Source: an uncultured Parabacteroides sp.
GTDB lineage: Bacteria; Bacteroidota; Bacteroidia; Bacteroidales; Tannerellaceae
Direction: 5' to 3'
Assembly: GCF_947855115.1 (NCBI RefSeq)
Contig: NZ_CANTZW010000006.1
Coordinates: 1-64,000 of the forward strand
DNA: 64,000 bases
Shown here: one piece after another, positions 54,343-62,346 of the stretch
Layout of the letters: each line of letters starts with the position of its first letter
Position numbering within the stretch: the first letter of the stretch is position 1
Translations under genes and position numbers: made by a program
The notes under the pieces: generated by a model
The model's database searches: none
What the model was told of the DNA's origin: nothing
Seen by the model: the letters and a program-made list of their open reading frames with translations, nothing else

Positions 54343-54798
54343 ATATCTCTATTTAGATTAATAAGTAAAACCATTTATTTTTTAATTTTAAACAGGCTTT
54401 TCTAAGCTTTTGTTTATAGACAAATTGAATTTAACACAACCAAGCCCTTTTTCACCGTATACCCAATTAGTATCACAGCCCTCTCTATTCACAAATTATA
54501 TAGAAGATACCTTGATAACCATCCGGGCAACTTATTATCTACGGAAGTTTTCGGACAGCAAAAAAATCGCTATATTTGTACTTGTTATCAGAGGGCAGAA
54601 CGAAGTAAAAGTCTGTTTTCTTAACAATATGATCTTCTCACAAAGAGCGTTACTACGTACTGTCAGGATGTTTGTTATTGGTAGGTCGCCGCTTAACAAA
54701 GCCAGCTTCCACTTTAACACCTTGGTACAAGAATGAATACTAAAATTAATTATTAACGAACCATCCAACCTAGCTTGGATTTTAAATGAAAAGTACTT
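54343..54798. other. Upstream region of oxyR
   Basis: No convincing gene. A 108-codon plus frame at 54410-54736 shows no family features and ends before oxyR. It holds the oxyR promoter element at 54571-54578. The leader to the ATG would be about 210 bases. Confidence 0.6.
54571..54578 (+). promoter_or_regulatory. -7 element of the oxyR promoter
   Basis: TATATTTG on the plus strand with TTTC 18 bases upstream, close to the consensus -33. Transcription would start near 54585. Confidence 0.5.
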
Positions 54799-55725
54799 AT
54801 GAATATACAGCAACTCGAATACATTTTGGCCGTGGATACTTATCGTCATTTCGCAAAAGCAGCGGAACATTGCCGGGTGACACAACCAACATTGAGCATG
54901 ATGATCCAAAAGCTGGAAGACGAACTGGGTATTAAATTGTTTGACCGGAACTTACAACCTGTTCGCCCCACACCTGCCGGACGCAAGGTTATTGAGCAGG
55001 CAAGAAACGTCTTATACCAAGCATCCCTTATTAAAGATATCGTGAACGAGGAAGAACAATCACTAAAAGGTACATTTCGCTTAGCGGTACTACCAACAAT
55101 CGCTCCCTATTTATTGCCCCGATTCTTCCAACAATTATCGGAGAAACATCCAGACCTTGATATCCGCATCCTGGAAATGAAAACCGCTCCCACTATGTCC
55201 GCTCTACAAAACGGAGAAATCGATGCCGCTATCATAGCAAACCAACCCACAGAATCCTATTTGCAAGGAGACATATTATACTACGAGCAATTTTTCGGAT
55301 ACGTGGCTCACAATGAGTCTATCTTCAAAAAGGATTTGATCCGTACCGCCGATATCAACGACGAGCGGTTGTGGTTACTCGACGAGGGGCATTGTTTTCG
55401 AGACCAATTGATGCGTTTCTGCCAGATGGAAAAGGTAAAAATTCGCCAAGCCGCTTATCGTTTAGGTAGCTTGGAGACTTTTATGCGCATGGTAGAAAGT
55501 GGCAATGGTATCACATTCATCCCGGAATTAGCTACTCTTCAATTAAATAAGGAGCAGAAAGAGTTAGTACGTCCGTTCGCCATCCCCAAACCAACACGGG
55601 AGATCGTATTAGTCACCCGTAAGGACTTCATCCGGCATACGGTAGCGGGAATCTTGATAGAAAGTATCAAGAAAGCAGTCCCTAAAGAAATGCTGACTCT
55701 ACAGCCTGGACAAAAAGTAGTGTGA
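54799..55725 (+). CDS. oxyR: OxyR, peroxide-sensing LysR-type regulator
   Basis: A 308-residue LysR-type regulator. The N-terminal helix-turn-helix is MNIQQLEYILAVDTYRHFAKAAEHC. Both redox cysteines are present at E. coli numbering: C199 and C208 in LLDEGHCFRDQLMRFCQ. In E. coli this disulfide forms on peroxide and turns on genes such as dps and catalase. The conserved C-terminal GNGITFIPELATL fits. It is not operonic with dps but lies just beyond it, so dps is a likely target. Confidence 0.96.
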   Translation: MNIQQLEYILAVDTYRHFAKAAEHCRVTQPTLSMMIQKLEDELGIKLFDRNLQPVRPTPAGRKVIEQARNVLYQASLIKDIVNEEEQSLKGTFRLAVLPTIAPYLLPRFFQQLSEKHPDLDIRILEMKTAPTMSALQNGEIDAAIIANQPTESYLQGDILYYEQFFGYVAHNESIFKKDLIRTADINDERLWLLDEGHCFRDQLMRFCQMEKVKIRQAAYRLGSLETFMRMVESGNGITFIPELATLQLNKEQKELVRPFAIPKPTREIVLVTRKDFIRHTVAGILIESIKKAVPKEMLTLQPGQKVV

Positions 55726-55813
55726 TTTTTCCGGTAAATCCCATAGGGTATTTCTTTTCTGAGCGATCATATAAGTAGAAAGAGATTATTTACCATATAA
55801 AAACAATACAAAT

Positions 55814-57079
55814 ATGAAAACACTCTGTAAACAAACTATGGGATTTATCCTGATAATACTGTTGACCTGCCATGCAACTCTCACGATGGCACAAGATAAC
55901 GCAGACGATGAGTTTATTACCATCAGCGGTGTAGTAAAAGACAAACAAACACGAAAAAAACTGGAATACGTGAATATCTCTATTCCGGGGACTAATGCAG
56001 GAACAATCACCAATAAAGACGGCGAGTTCTCTATCAAAGTGAGAAATAACCTCCACGCCAGACAAGTAGAAGTATCGCACATCGGATATTTAAATGGGTT
56101 GATCCCAGTGAACAACAAGGATATATCAGAATATACGGTATTACTCGAACCAAATACGAATACACTTAGCGAAGTCATTATTCGGGCCGGAGACCCTCGG
56201 TATATCGTTAAAGAGGCCATTGAGAAAATAGATAAAAACTACATTGCCACAGGTAGTATGCTCACAGGTTTTTATCGGGAAACCGCACAAAAGGGCCGTC
56301 GTTACATTAATATATCAGAAGCGGTTATCGATGTCTATAAAACACCTTATAAAGACAGGAATGTAGAGCGAGACCGGGTACAAATCTATAAAGGACGTAA
56401 ATTATTGAGCCAAAAAGCTAGCGATACATTAGCCGTGAAACTATTAGGAGGACCCAACCTGTCCGTTTATGTGGATGTAGTAAAGAATCCGGATTTATTG
56501 CTCGATCCGAATGTCATACCTTATTACGCATTCCGCATGGAAGAAAGTGTGATGTTAAATGATCGACCACATTACGTAATCAGTTTTCAGCCTCAGGTGA
56601 TTTTGCCTTATGCCTTGTATTACGGCAAGCTTTATATTGATAAGGAAAAACTTTCTTTCAGCCGTGCGGAATTCGCTCTTAGCATGGATGACCGGAATAA
56701 AGCAACCGAGGCTATTCTTCGCAAGAAACCTTTTGGCCTTCGATTTAAGCCAGTGGAGGTAGCTTTCCTCGTAACTTACAAAGAACGCGATGGCGTAAGC
56801 CATCTGAGCTACATCCGAAATGAGGTTCGCTTCAAATGTGACTGGAAACGAAGACTTTTCTCTACTAATTATACGATCGTATCCGAAATGGTCATTACCG
56901 ATGACAAAGAGCAAAGTAACTCCATTCCCTACCGGATGTCCTTTAAAGCGGATCAGTCTTTATCCGACAAAGTATCAGACTTCGCCGATGAGAATTTCTG
57001 GGGAGCCTACAACATCATCGAGCCTACCGAATCACTGGAGAACGCAGTACACAAGCTGAAAAAACAACAAGCAAGATAA
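55814..57079 (+). CDS. Exported carboxypeptidase-regulatory-like domain protein, paralogue of the STN protein
   Basis: A 421-residue exported protein (signal MKTLCKQTMGFILIILLTCHATLTMAQ). Residues about 35-115 are a carboxypeptidase D regulatory-like domain (ITISGVVKDKQTRKKLEYVNISI, GTITNKDGEFSIKV, EVSHIGYLN). The remaining 300 residues are a beta-rich region seen in many Bacteroidota outer-membrane-associated proteins. It shares that region with 58586-60145: FYRETAQKGRRYINISEAVIDVYK against FYREGIERKKGLVKLTEAVFKIYK, and FWGAYNII against FWGDFNII. It lacks the STN domain of that paralogue. Confidence 0.85.
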   Translation: MKTLCKQTMGFILIILLTCHATLTMAQDNADDEFITISGVVKDKQTRKKLEYVNISIPGTNAGTITNKDGEFSIKVRNNLHARQVEVSHIGYLNGLIPVNNKDISEYTVLLEPNTNTLSEVIIRAGDPRYIVKEAIEKIDKNYIATGSMLTGFYRETAQKGRRYINISEAVIDVYKTPYKDRNVERDRVQIYKGRKLLSQKASDTLAVKLLGGPNLSVYVDVVKNPDLLLDPNVIPYYAFRMEESVMLNDRPHYVISFQPQVILPYALYYGKLYIDKEKLSFSRAEFALSMDDRNKATEAILRKKPFGLRFKPVEVAFLVTYKERDGVSHLSYIRNEVRFKCDWKRRLFSTNYTIVSEMVITDDKEQSNSIPYRMSFKADQSLSDKVSDFADENFWGAYNIIEPTESLENAVHKLKKQQAR

Positions 57080-57158
57080 CTTTAGCAAGGATAAGGATTT
57101 ACCTGCCCTTATGGGGATAATTCATATTGGATCGGAAAACGTCCTGCGAACTATAAAG

Positions 57159-57166
57159 TATCTTTG
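57159..57166 (+). promoter_or_regulatory. -7 element upstream of the ECF sigma gene
   Basis: TATCTTTG on the plus strand, 45 bases before the ATG at 57211. No good -33 match. Confidence 0.4.
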
Positions 57167-57210
57167 ACGGTCTGCTAAATTGCCTATTACCAATCATCAA
57201 CTGAATAGAA

Positions 57211-57750
57211 ATGGATCTGTTCGTACTCAAAAAGATCAAGGAAGGGGATATCAAAGCTTTCGAGAACATCTTCAAGCTTTACTATACCCCTCTTTGCCTA
57301 TACGCAACCAGTATAACAGGAAAACAGGAAATCGCGGAGGAGATCGTTCAAGACCTGTTTTATGTGTTCTGGAAAGAAAGGGAATCTCTTCCGATCTTAC
57401 GTTCCATCAAGAATTATCTTTATGGAGCGATCAGGAACCGGTCTTTACAATATCTGGAGCATCAGGAAGTACGACAGCGATACCAAAACACGGTTCTGAC
57501 CGGGGAGGTTCCAAAATCCGAATCAGATACCCCGCAAGACCAACTTGAGTACAAAGAACTGCAATCCTTGGTGAACCGGGCATTAGGGAAATTACCCGAA
57601 CGCCGTCTTCAAATCTTCCGTATGCACCGTTTCGAGGGGATGAAATATGCGGAGATTGCCTCCAGTCTCTCATTATCCATAAAAACAGTAGAAGCGGAAA
57701 TGACCAAAGCGTTACAAGTACTAAGAAAAGAAATCGAGAATTATACTTAA
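57211..57750 (+). CDS. ECF-type RNA polymerase sigma factor
   Basis: A 179-residue extracytoplasmic-function sigma factor. Region 2 is seen in LYATSITGKQEIAEEIVQDLFYVFWKER; region 4 is the helix-turn-helix YAEIASSLSLSIKTVEAEMTKALQVLRKEI. The length and the following FecR gene (five-base gap) place it in the Bacteroidota family that senses outer-membrane transport events. Its usual partner is a SusC-type receptor with an STN domain; here the only STN protein nearby is 58586-60145. Confidence 0.94.
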   Translation: MDLFVLKKIKEGDIKAFENIFKLYYTPLCLYATSITGKQEIAEEIVQDLFYVFWKERESLPILRSIKNYLYGAIRNRSLQYLEHQEVRQRYQNTVLTGEVPKSESDTPQDQLEYKELQSLVNRALGKLPERRLQIFRMHRFEGMKYAEIASSLSLSIKTVEAEMTKALQVLRKEIENYT

Positions 57751-57755
57751 CAGTT

Positions 57756-58607
57756 ATGAGTCAAATAGAAAAAAATAAATTGAAAACAGACCAAGCATGG
57801 GAACAATTATACACACGCTTGGAGCAAGACGGACTTTTGGATAAACCGACTTCCGATAAACAAATCCTGTATCGGACCGGACTTATGAAATGGGTTGCCG
57901 CTATCGTTATACTCTGCGTATCGGTAATCACAGTTATTTTTCTTAGACAAGGACGGACACCGGAAACCGCTCTACTTACCTTACATAATAACGAGGCTTC
58001 CACCACCTTGATCACGACCCTAGAAGACGGATCTATTGTTTATTTGGCCGATAACAGCCGGCTAAGCTACCCAAAGCATTTCCAAAGAGAAAAAAGAGAG
58101 GTGTCCCTACAAGGAAATGCCCTTTTTGATGTAAGTGGAAATAAGGCACGTCCTTTCCTGATCGAAACCGAACAAGCCCGGATCGAGGTTTTGGGAACCT
58201 CATTCAATATCAAAAGTTCTGATAAGAACATCTTTGAATTGGCCGTCCGACGAGGATTAGTGAAAGTGACACTCAAAAAGAACGGAGAACGAACATTGGT
58301 GAAGGCCGGTCAAACCGTTTCCTTGCTTTCCGACCAATTGCAAGTAACTCCTACTCAAGACAACGAACAATTCTCCAATTACACCCGCCGGATTCAATTC
58401 AAGGATGAGAAACTAGTGGATATCTTACATGTGATCAATCTGGAATATCCGAAGACATCCTTGAAGACAACGCCTGATCTAGAAAATAGACGGTTGACTG
58501 TCTGTTTCTATAATAATTCACCTGCAATGGTGGCTGAACTGATTTGCGCGGCTCTAAAACTAAAATGTACGCAAGAAAACAACACATGGATAATTTCCGA
58601 ACCTTGA
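57756..58607 (+). CDS. FecR-family anti-sigma factor
   Basis: A 283-residue single-pass inner membrane protein. A cytoplasmic N-terminal 48 residues carry the sigma-binding part, followed by a membrane helix (WVAAIVILCVSVITVIFL, about 49-66). The periplasmic FecR domain (about 82-185) shows TTLEDGSIVYLADNSRLSYPKHF and ARIEVLGTSFNIKS, and the C-terminal DUF4974 region follows (FKDEKLVDILHVINLEYPKTSLKT). It holds the ECF sigma factor until signalled from the outer membrane. The stop overlaps the start of the STN gene by about 22 bases. Confidence 0.93.
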   Translation: MSQIEKNKLKTDQAWEQLYTRLEQDGLLDKPTSDKQILYRTGLMKWVAAIVILCVSVITVIFLRQGRTPETALLTLHNNEASTTLITTLEDGSIVYLADNSRLSYPKHFQREKREVSLQGNALFDVSGNKARPFLIETEQARIEVLGTSFNIKSSDKNIFELAVRRGLVKVTLKKNGERTLVKAGQTVSLLSDQLQVTPTQDNEQFSNYTRRIQFKDEKLVDILHVINLEYPKTSLKTTPDLENRRLTVCFYNNSPAMVAELICAALKLKCTQENNTWIISEP

Positions 58608-60145
58608 AATGGCCAATCATAGGATGCTTACTACTCCTCGTAGTCTTTATCCCTATAAAAGCACAAAACAGCAACGTATTGGGGCAACTCATACAATTGC
58701 CAAAATCAAAAGGAACTATTTACCAACTGCTGGGACTCGTTACGAAATGTTCCGGTTATCTTTTCATATACGACAGCACCATTATCAATAATGAACAAAC
58801 GACATCAATAAAAGGTGGAGATTATACGATACAAGAAGCCGTGTACGCAATTACCGGTAATAAGGGCTTGGCGATCCGTGCGATAGAGAACCATCTTTTA
58901 CTCTATGTGCCAGAGAACCCCTCCGTACTTTCTAAAAGCGTATCCGTACTCCCTGATTCCATACAAACTTATTTCATGATAGAAGGTTCTTTGCAAGATC
59001 AATATACCCACGAGCCGATTGCTTTCGGATCGGTAGGAATCAATGAGGCCGCTATCGGTACTATCACCAACCAGAACGGAGATTTCAGGTTGAAATTACC
59101 GGACTCACTCCGGTTATCCAAAGTACTTTTTTCTCATATCGGCTATCTTCCCCGGGAAATGGATAGCCAGGAACTTGCAGGCAAACATACCACCCTATCT
59201 CTCGAGCCAAAAGTAATCTCCATCCAAGAAGTCATCGTACGCTTAACAAATCCAAAACGCTTATTACAAGAGATGTTGAATGGGAGAAAGAATAATTATG
59301 CCCAACATCCAATTTTCCTTACCACATTTTACCGAGAAGGTATTGAGCGTAAAAAAGGTCTAGTAAAACTAACCGAAGCTGTTTTTAAGATATATAAGGC
59401 ATCTTATCACACCAAAGCTCTAGCCGATCAGGTCAAACTATTAAAAATGCGCCGTATCAGTAACGAGCAGGAAAAAGACACGTTGATCACAAAAATGAGA
59501 TCGGGTATCTACTCTTGCCTTATCTTGGATTTGATGAAACAATTACCGGAGTTTTTAGATCCCAACCCGGATTCACGCTATACATACGCCCATACGGACA
59601 TCACGGTAGTGGATGATCGCCTTGCCAATGTTATCTCTTTTGAGCAACTGAAAAGTATCGATGAACCGCTTTACCGGGGACAAATATATATCGACACGGA
59701 AAATAACGCCTTATTAAGAGTAGACTTTGAGGTAGCTCCTCGATATATCGAACAAGCGATCGGCATGTTTGTTGAGAAAAAAAGTAGGAATTTACGGATC
59801 ACCCCTCAAAAAGTAACTTATACGGTATCTTATAAACAATGGAATGACACTTATTACATTAATCATATCCGAGGAGATCTGCATTTTAAAATTAAAAAAA
59901 GAAGACAACTTTTTAACACAGGCATTTTGCATACTTGGTTCGAAATGGTTACCTGCAAAATAGACACAGCTAATGTCTACCGTTTCTCACGCATTGAATC
60001 GCTCCCTACGCACACGGTTTTCTCAGATACTCACTTTACTTATGATGAAGGTTTCTGGGGAGATTTTAACATAATATTACCCGAGGAAAAACTAAATGAG
60101 GCTATTAGCAAAATCACCTCTAAGATAGAGGAAATAAACGACTAA
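58586..60145 (+). CDS. STN-domain plus carboxypeptidase-regulatory-like protein (non-TonB signalling partner)
   Basis: A 519-residue exported protein; start at the ATG 58586, where the signal segment WPIIGCLLLLVVFIPIKAQ follows. An STN (secretin/TonB short) domain occupies about 45-115 (KGTIYQLLGLVTKCSGYLFIYD, YTIQEAVYAITG). A carboxypeptidase-regulatory-like domain follows at about 140-215 (SLQDQYTHEPIAFGSVGINEAA, GDFRLKLPDSLRLSKVLFSHIGYLP). The rest is the beta-rich region shared with 55814-57079. There is no TonB-dependent barrel or plug. STN domains normally contact FecR, so it is the likely signal giver for this sigma/anti-sigma pair. Translation overlaps fecR. Confidence 0.87.
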   Translation: MDNFRTLKWPIIGCLLLLVVFIPIKAQNSNVLGQLIQLPKSKGTIYQLLGLVTKCSGYLFIYDSTIINNEQTTSIKGGDYTIQEAVYAITGNKGLAIRAIENHLLLYVPENPSVLSKSVSVLPDSIQTYFMIEGSLQDQYTHEPIAFGSVGINEAAIGTITNQNGDFRLKLPDSLRLSKVLFSHIGYLPREMDSQELAGKHTTLSLEPKVISIQEVIVRLTNPKRLLQEMLNGRKNNYAQHPIFLTTFYREGIERKKGLVKLTEAVFKIYKASYHTKALADQVKLLKMRRISNEQEKDTLITKMRSGIYSCLILDLMKQLPEFLDPNPDSRYTYAHTDITVVDDRLANVISFEQLKSIDEPLYRGQIYIDTENNALLRVDFEVAPRYIEQAIGMFVEKKSRNLRITPQKVTYTVSYKQWNDTYYINHIRGDLHFKIKKRRQLFNTGILHTWFEMVTCKIDTANVYRFSRIESLPTHTVFSDTHFTYDEGFWGDFNIILPEEKLNEAISKITSKIEEIND

Positions 60146-60160
60146 TCCCTTAAAAATCAT

Positions 60161-60197
60161 AAAGAGAGCCTTTTCGCAAAGGCTCTCTTTATAGGTT
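60161..60197 (+). terminator. Terminator after the STN gene
   Basis: A perfect ten-base stem, AAAGAGAGCC (60161-60170) with GGCTCTCTTT (60181-60190), followed by T residues. Confidence 0.8.
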
Positions 60198-60356
60198 TTT
60201 AATAGGTATTAGTCTTTAAGGCAAAAAGATTGTTTAGGTTATCTGCATGCAAAGATGGGCTAATTAATATTATTGAGCAAATAAAAAAAGATATTGTACA
60301 ACACATTTTTTTAAGTTTATCGAAACTTCTTTGCAGCTTGTGTTACTTTTTAACAA

Positions 60357-61646
60357 TTACAGGCTCCAATAAATCATACGATGGATACAGCCTCGATAAA
60401 TCCCTTTCACATCTACCAGTACGGCATGCTCGTTCGTGATCGACATGAAGTAAGATTCATCCAGCTTCAGATAGGTCGCATGGGCGACAGCTACCACCAC
60501 GGCATCATATTTCTTACCGGGCTTCTCTACTAGACGGATACCATATTCCCGCAATACTTCCGAAGGGGAAGCGAACGGGTCCATCACATCTACTTCGGCC
60601 CCGAAGTCTTTAAACTCGTTGATAATATCCGCGACTTTCGAGTTTCGTATATCCGACACATTTTCCTTGAAAGTCATTCCCATCACCAGCACATGCGCCC
60701 CTAGAATATTTTTCCCTTGTGAGATAATTTTTTTCACGACCTTTTTTCCGATATACCGCCCCATGGAATCATTTACGTAGCGACCGGAATTGATCATCTT
60801 CGGATGGTATTGCAATTCTTTGGCCTTATGTACCAGATAGTAGGGATCTACCCCTATACAATGTCCTCCTACCAACCCGGGAGAGAAAGGGAGGAAATTC
60901 CATTTTGTTCCAGCGGCTTTCAAAACATCGAACGTATTTACACCCATACGATCGAAAATTATGGATAGTTCATTCATAAGGGCTATATTTACATCGCGCT
61001 GGGTATTCTCGATAATCTTGGCCGCCTCAGCCACTTTGATGCTAGGCGCACGGTGTAACCCAGCTCGGACAACAAGTTTATAGACTTCCGCTATAGTTTC
61101 TAAAGCCTCGGTATCACAACCGGCAACAATCTTTACGGTATTTACCAAAGTGTGTACCTTATCGCCCGGATTGATCCGTTCCGGTGAATACCCGACCTTA
61201 AAGTCCTTCCCTACTTTCAACCCAGAAACCTCCTCCAAGATTGGAATGCAATCCTCTTCCGTGCATCCCGGATATACGGTAGATTCGTATACTACATAAT
61301 CACCTCGCTGAAGAACTTTCCCTACCGTACGGGTCGCACCCAGCAATGGGGATAAATCCGGTTCGTTATGACTGTCTATCGGAGTAGGAACGGCTATCAC
61401 ATAAAAGGCTGCTTCTCTTAACCTCTCTACAGAAGAAGTAAATATGATATCTTTATGCTCGAAAGTCTCCGCAGGAAGTTCTCCGCACGGATCAATACCG
61501 TTCCGAAGTTTCTCCAAACGCTCCTCATTGATATCAAATCCGATAACTGAAACATATTTAGCGAACTCCATCGCAATAGGAAGCCCGACATATCCTAATC
61601 CGATAAGGGCAAGTTTCGTTTGTCTATCTAGTAACTTTGTATACAT
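60357..61646 (-). CDS. UDP-N-acetyl-hexosamine 6-dehydrogenase (TviB/WbpA/VipA type)
   Basis: A 429-residue nucleotide sugar dehydrogenase that makes UDP-N-acetyl-hexosaminuronic acid for capsule or O-antigen. The NAD motif is ALIGLGYVGLPIAMEFAKY, the segment VYESTVYPGCTEEDC follows, the catalytic Cys lies in SPGLVGGHCIGVDPYYL, and the C-terminal NSKVADIINEF is present. It most resembles the UDP-GalNAc dehydrogenase group (VipA/TviB); UDP-ManNAc or UDP-glucose is less likely. It has its own -7 element (TACATTTG) at 61796-61803 on the minus strand, and lies 285 bases left of the invertible segment. Confidence 0.92.
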   Translation of the reverse strand: MYTKLLDRQTKLALIGLGYVGLPIAMEFAKYVSVIGFDINEERLEKLRNGIDPCGELPAETFEHKDIIFTSSVERLREAAFYVIAVPTPIDSHNEPDLSPLLGATRTVGKVLQRGDYVVYESTVYPGCTEEDCIPILEEVSGLKVGKDFKVGYSPERINPGDKVHTLVNTVKIVAGCDTEALETIAEVYKLVVRAGLHRAPSIKVAEAAKIIENTQRDVNIALMNELSIIFDRMGVNTFDVLKAAGTKWNFLPFSPGLVGGHCIGVDPYYLVHKAKELQYHPKMINSGRYVNDSMGRYIGKKVVKKIISQGKNILGAHVLVMGMTFKENVSDIRNSKVADIINEFKDFGAEVDVMDPFASPSEVLREYGIRLVEKPGKKYDAVVVAVAHATYLKLDESYFMSITNEHAVLVDVKGIYRGCIHRMIYWSL

Positions 61647-61930
61647 CTTTATTATTTCGTCATTCTACTTAAAAAACACGGATTTCCACAAATATCCTCA
61701 ACCCCTGCCGACCTTCTTCTTCCACCAGCATTACCAATTTCCACAATGCATATAGAAAAGAAAGTAATCTTTTCACCAGCAATGTATATCATATGCAAAT
61801 GTAACAATCTTCACTTTACCTAACGATATAAAGGGCTTTTTATTTCATATAAGAAGTCCCTCATCTCTTTTCTGGAACAAGAAACCTCTGGGTAAAAAAA
61901 CAGAAAATTCAAAAAGGGAATAAATGGCAT
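61647..61930. other. Region between the UDP-sugar dehydrogenase gene and the invertible segment
   Basis: AT-rich with no gene. It contains a minus-strand TACATTTG -7 element at 61796-61803 that can drive the dehydrogenase gene. Confidence 0.6.
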
Positions 61931-61957
61931 GTCTCTTGGTAAGAGATCGTAGAAATA
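61931..61957 (+). repeat. Left inverted repeat of the invertible segment
   Basis: A 27-bp arm, perfect complement of 62230-62256; outside and inside this length the two sides differ at the next base. Confidence 0.9.
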
Positions 61958-61962
61958 CGTTT

Positions 61963-61970
61963 CAAATGTA
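61963..61970 (-). promoter_or_regulatory. -7 element inside the invertible segment
   Basis: TACATTTG on the minus strand, a full match to TAnnTTTG. Upstream, TTTT lies 18 bases away and TTTG 16 bases away. It starts transcription out through the left arm in the present orientation. Confidence 0.5.
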
Positions 61971-62229
61971 ATTATAATTGGTGAAACAAAAAACTATAAA
62001 GATCATTTTAAGGCATAATTTACACTTTTAGCTATTGTAACGTGCTAATCAACAGTGTATGTAAATATATCATGTTATTTTCTACTATCCATTTTATGGC
62101 TAATTCGTGTAACGAGAAAATATATTTTTCCAAGCTATAACCTTTTCCGTTTTCGAGTACCAATCTGAGTAAACTGAGTAAAAAAGATACTTCATTATAT
62201 TTTACATATTTGATAATAAGCAGAATAAA

Positions 62230-62256
62230 TATTTCTACGATCTCTTACCAAGAGAC
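62230..62256 (-). repeat. Right inverted repeat of the invertible segment
   Basis: A 27-bp arm, perfect complement of 61931-61957; 90 bases before the SusC-like gene. Confidence 0.9.
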
Positions 62257-62346
62257 GGTATATCGTCTACATGACGAGTATATCCGTATTGTCTGGAAAG
62301 AGATAAAAGAGACCTTTATTTATTACTAATAAAAACACAAGAAAAG

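Larger units (their letters stand above)
61931..62256. promoter_or_regulatory. Putative invertible promoter segment (inverton)
   Basis: The 27-bp arms 61931-61957 (starting GTCTCTTGGTAAGAGATCGT) and 62230-62256 are perfect reverse complements, separated by 272 bases with no gene. Each arm holds a dyad TCTCTT-GGT-AAGAGA, as recombinase crossover sites often do. The spacer's best promoter match is TACATTTG on the minus strand at 61963-61970, close to the left arm. Inverted, it would lie next to the right arm and point at the SusC gene 90 bases away. In the given orientation only a weaker CATATTTG (62205-62212) faces that gene. Confidence 0.82.

Noticed and set aside
54410..54736. 108-codon plus frame upstream of oxyR
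   Set aside because: No recognisable features; it spans the oxyR promoter element and leader.
61925..61940. Sigma54-like TGGCATG-N4-TTGGT overlapping the left inverted repeat
   Set aside because: It misses two consensus positions (GC at -24 context and TTGC at -12) and points into the invertible segment; probably chance.
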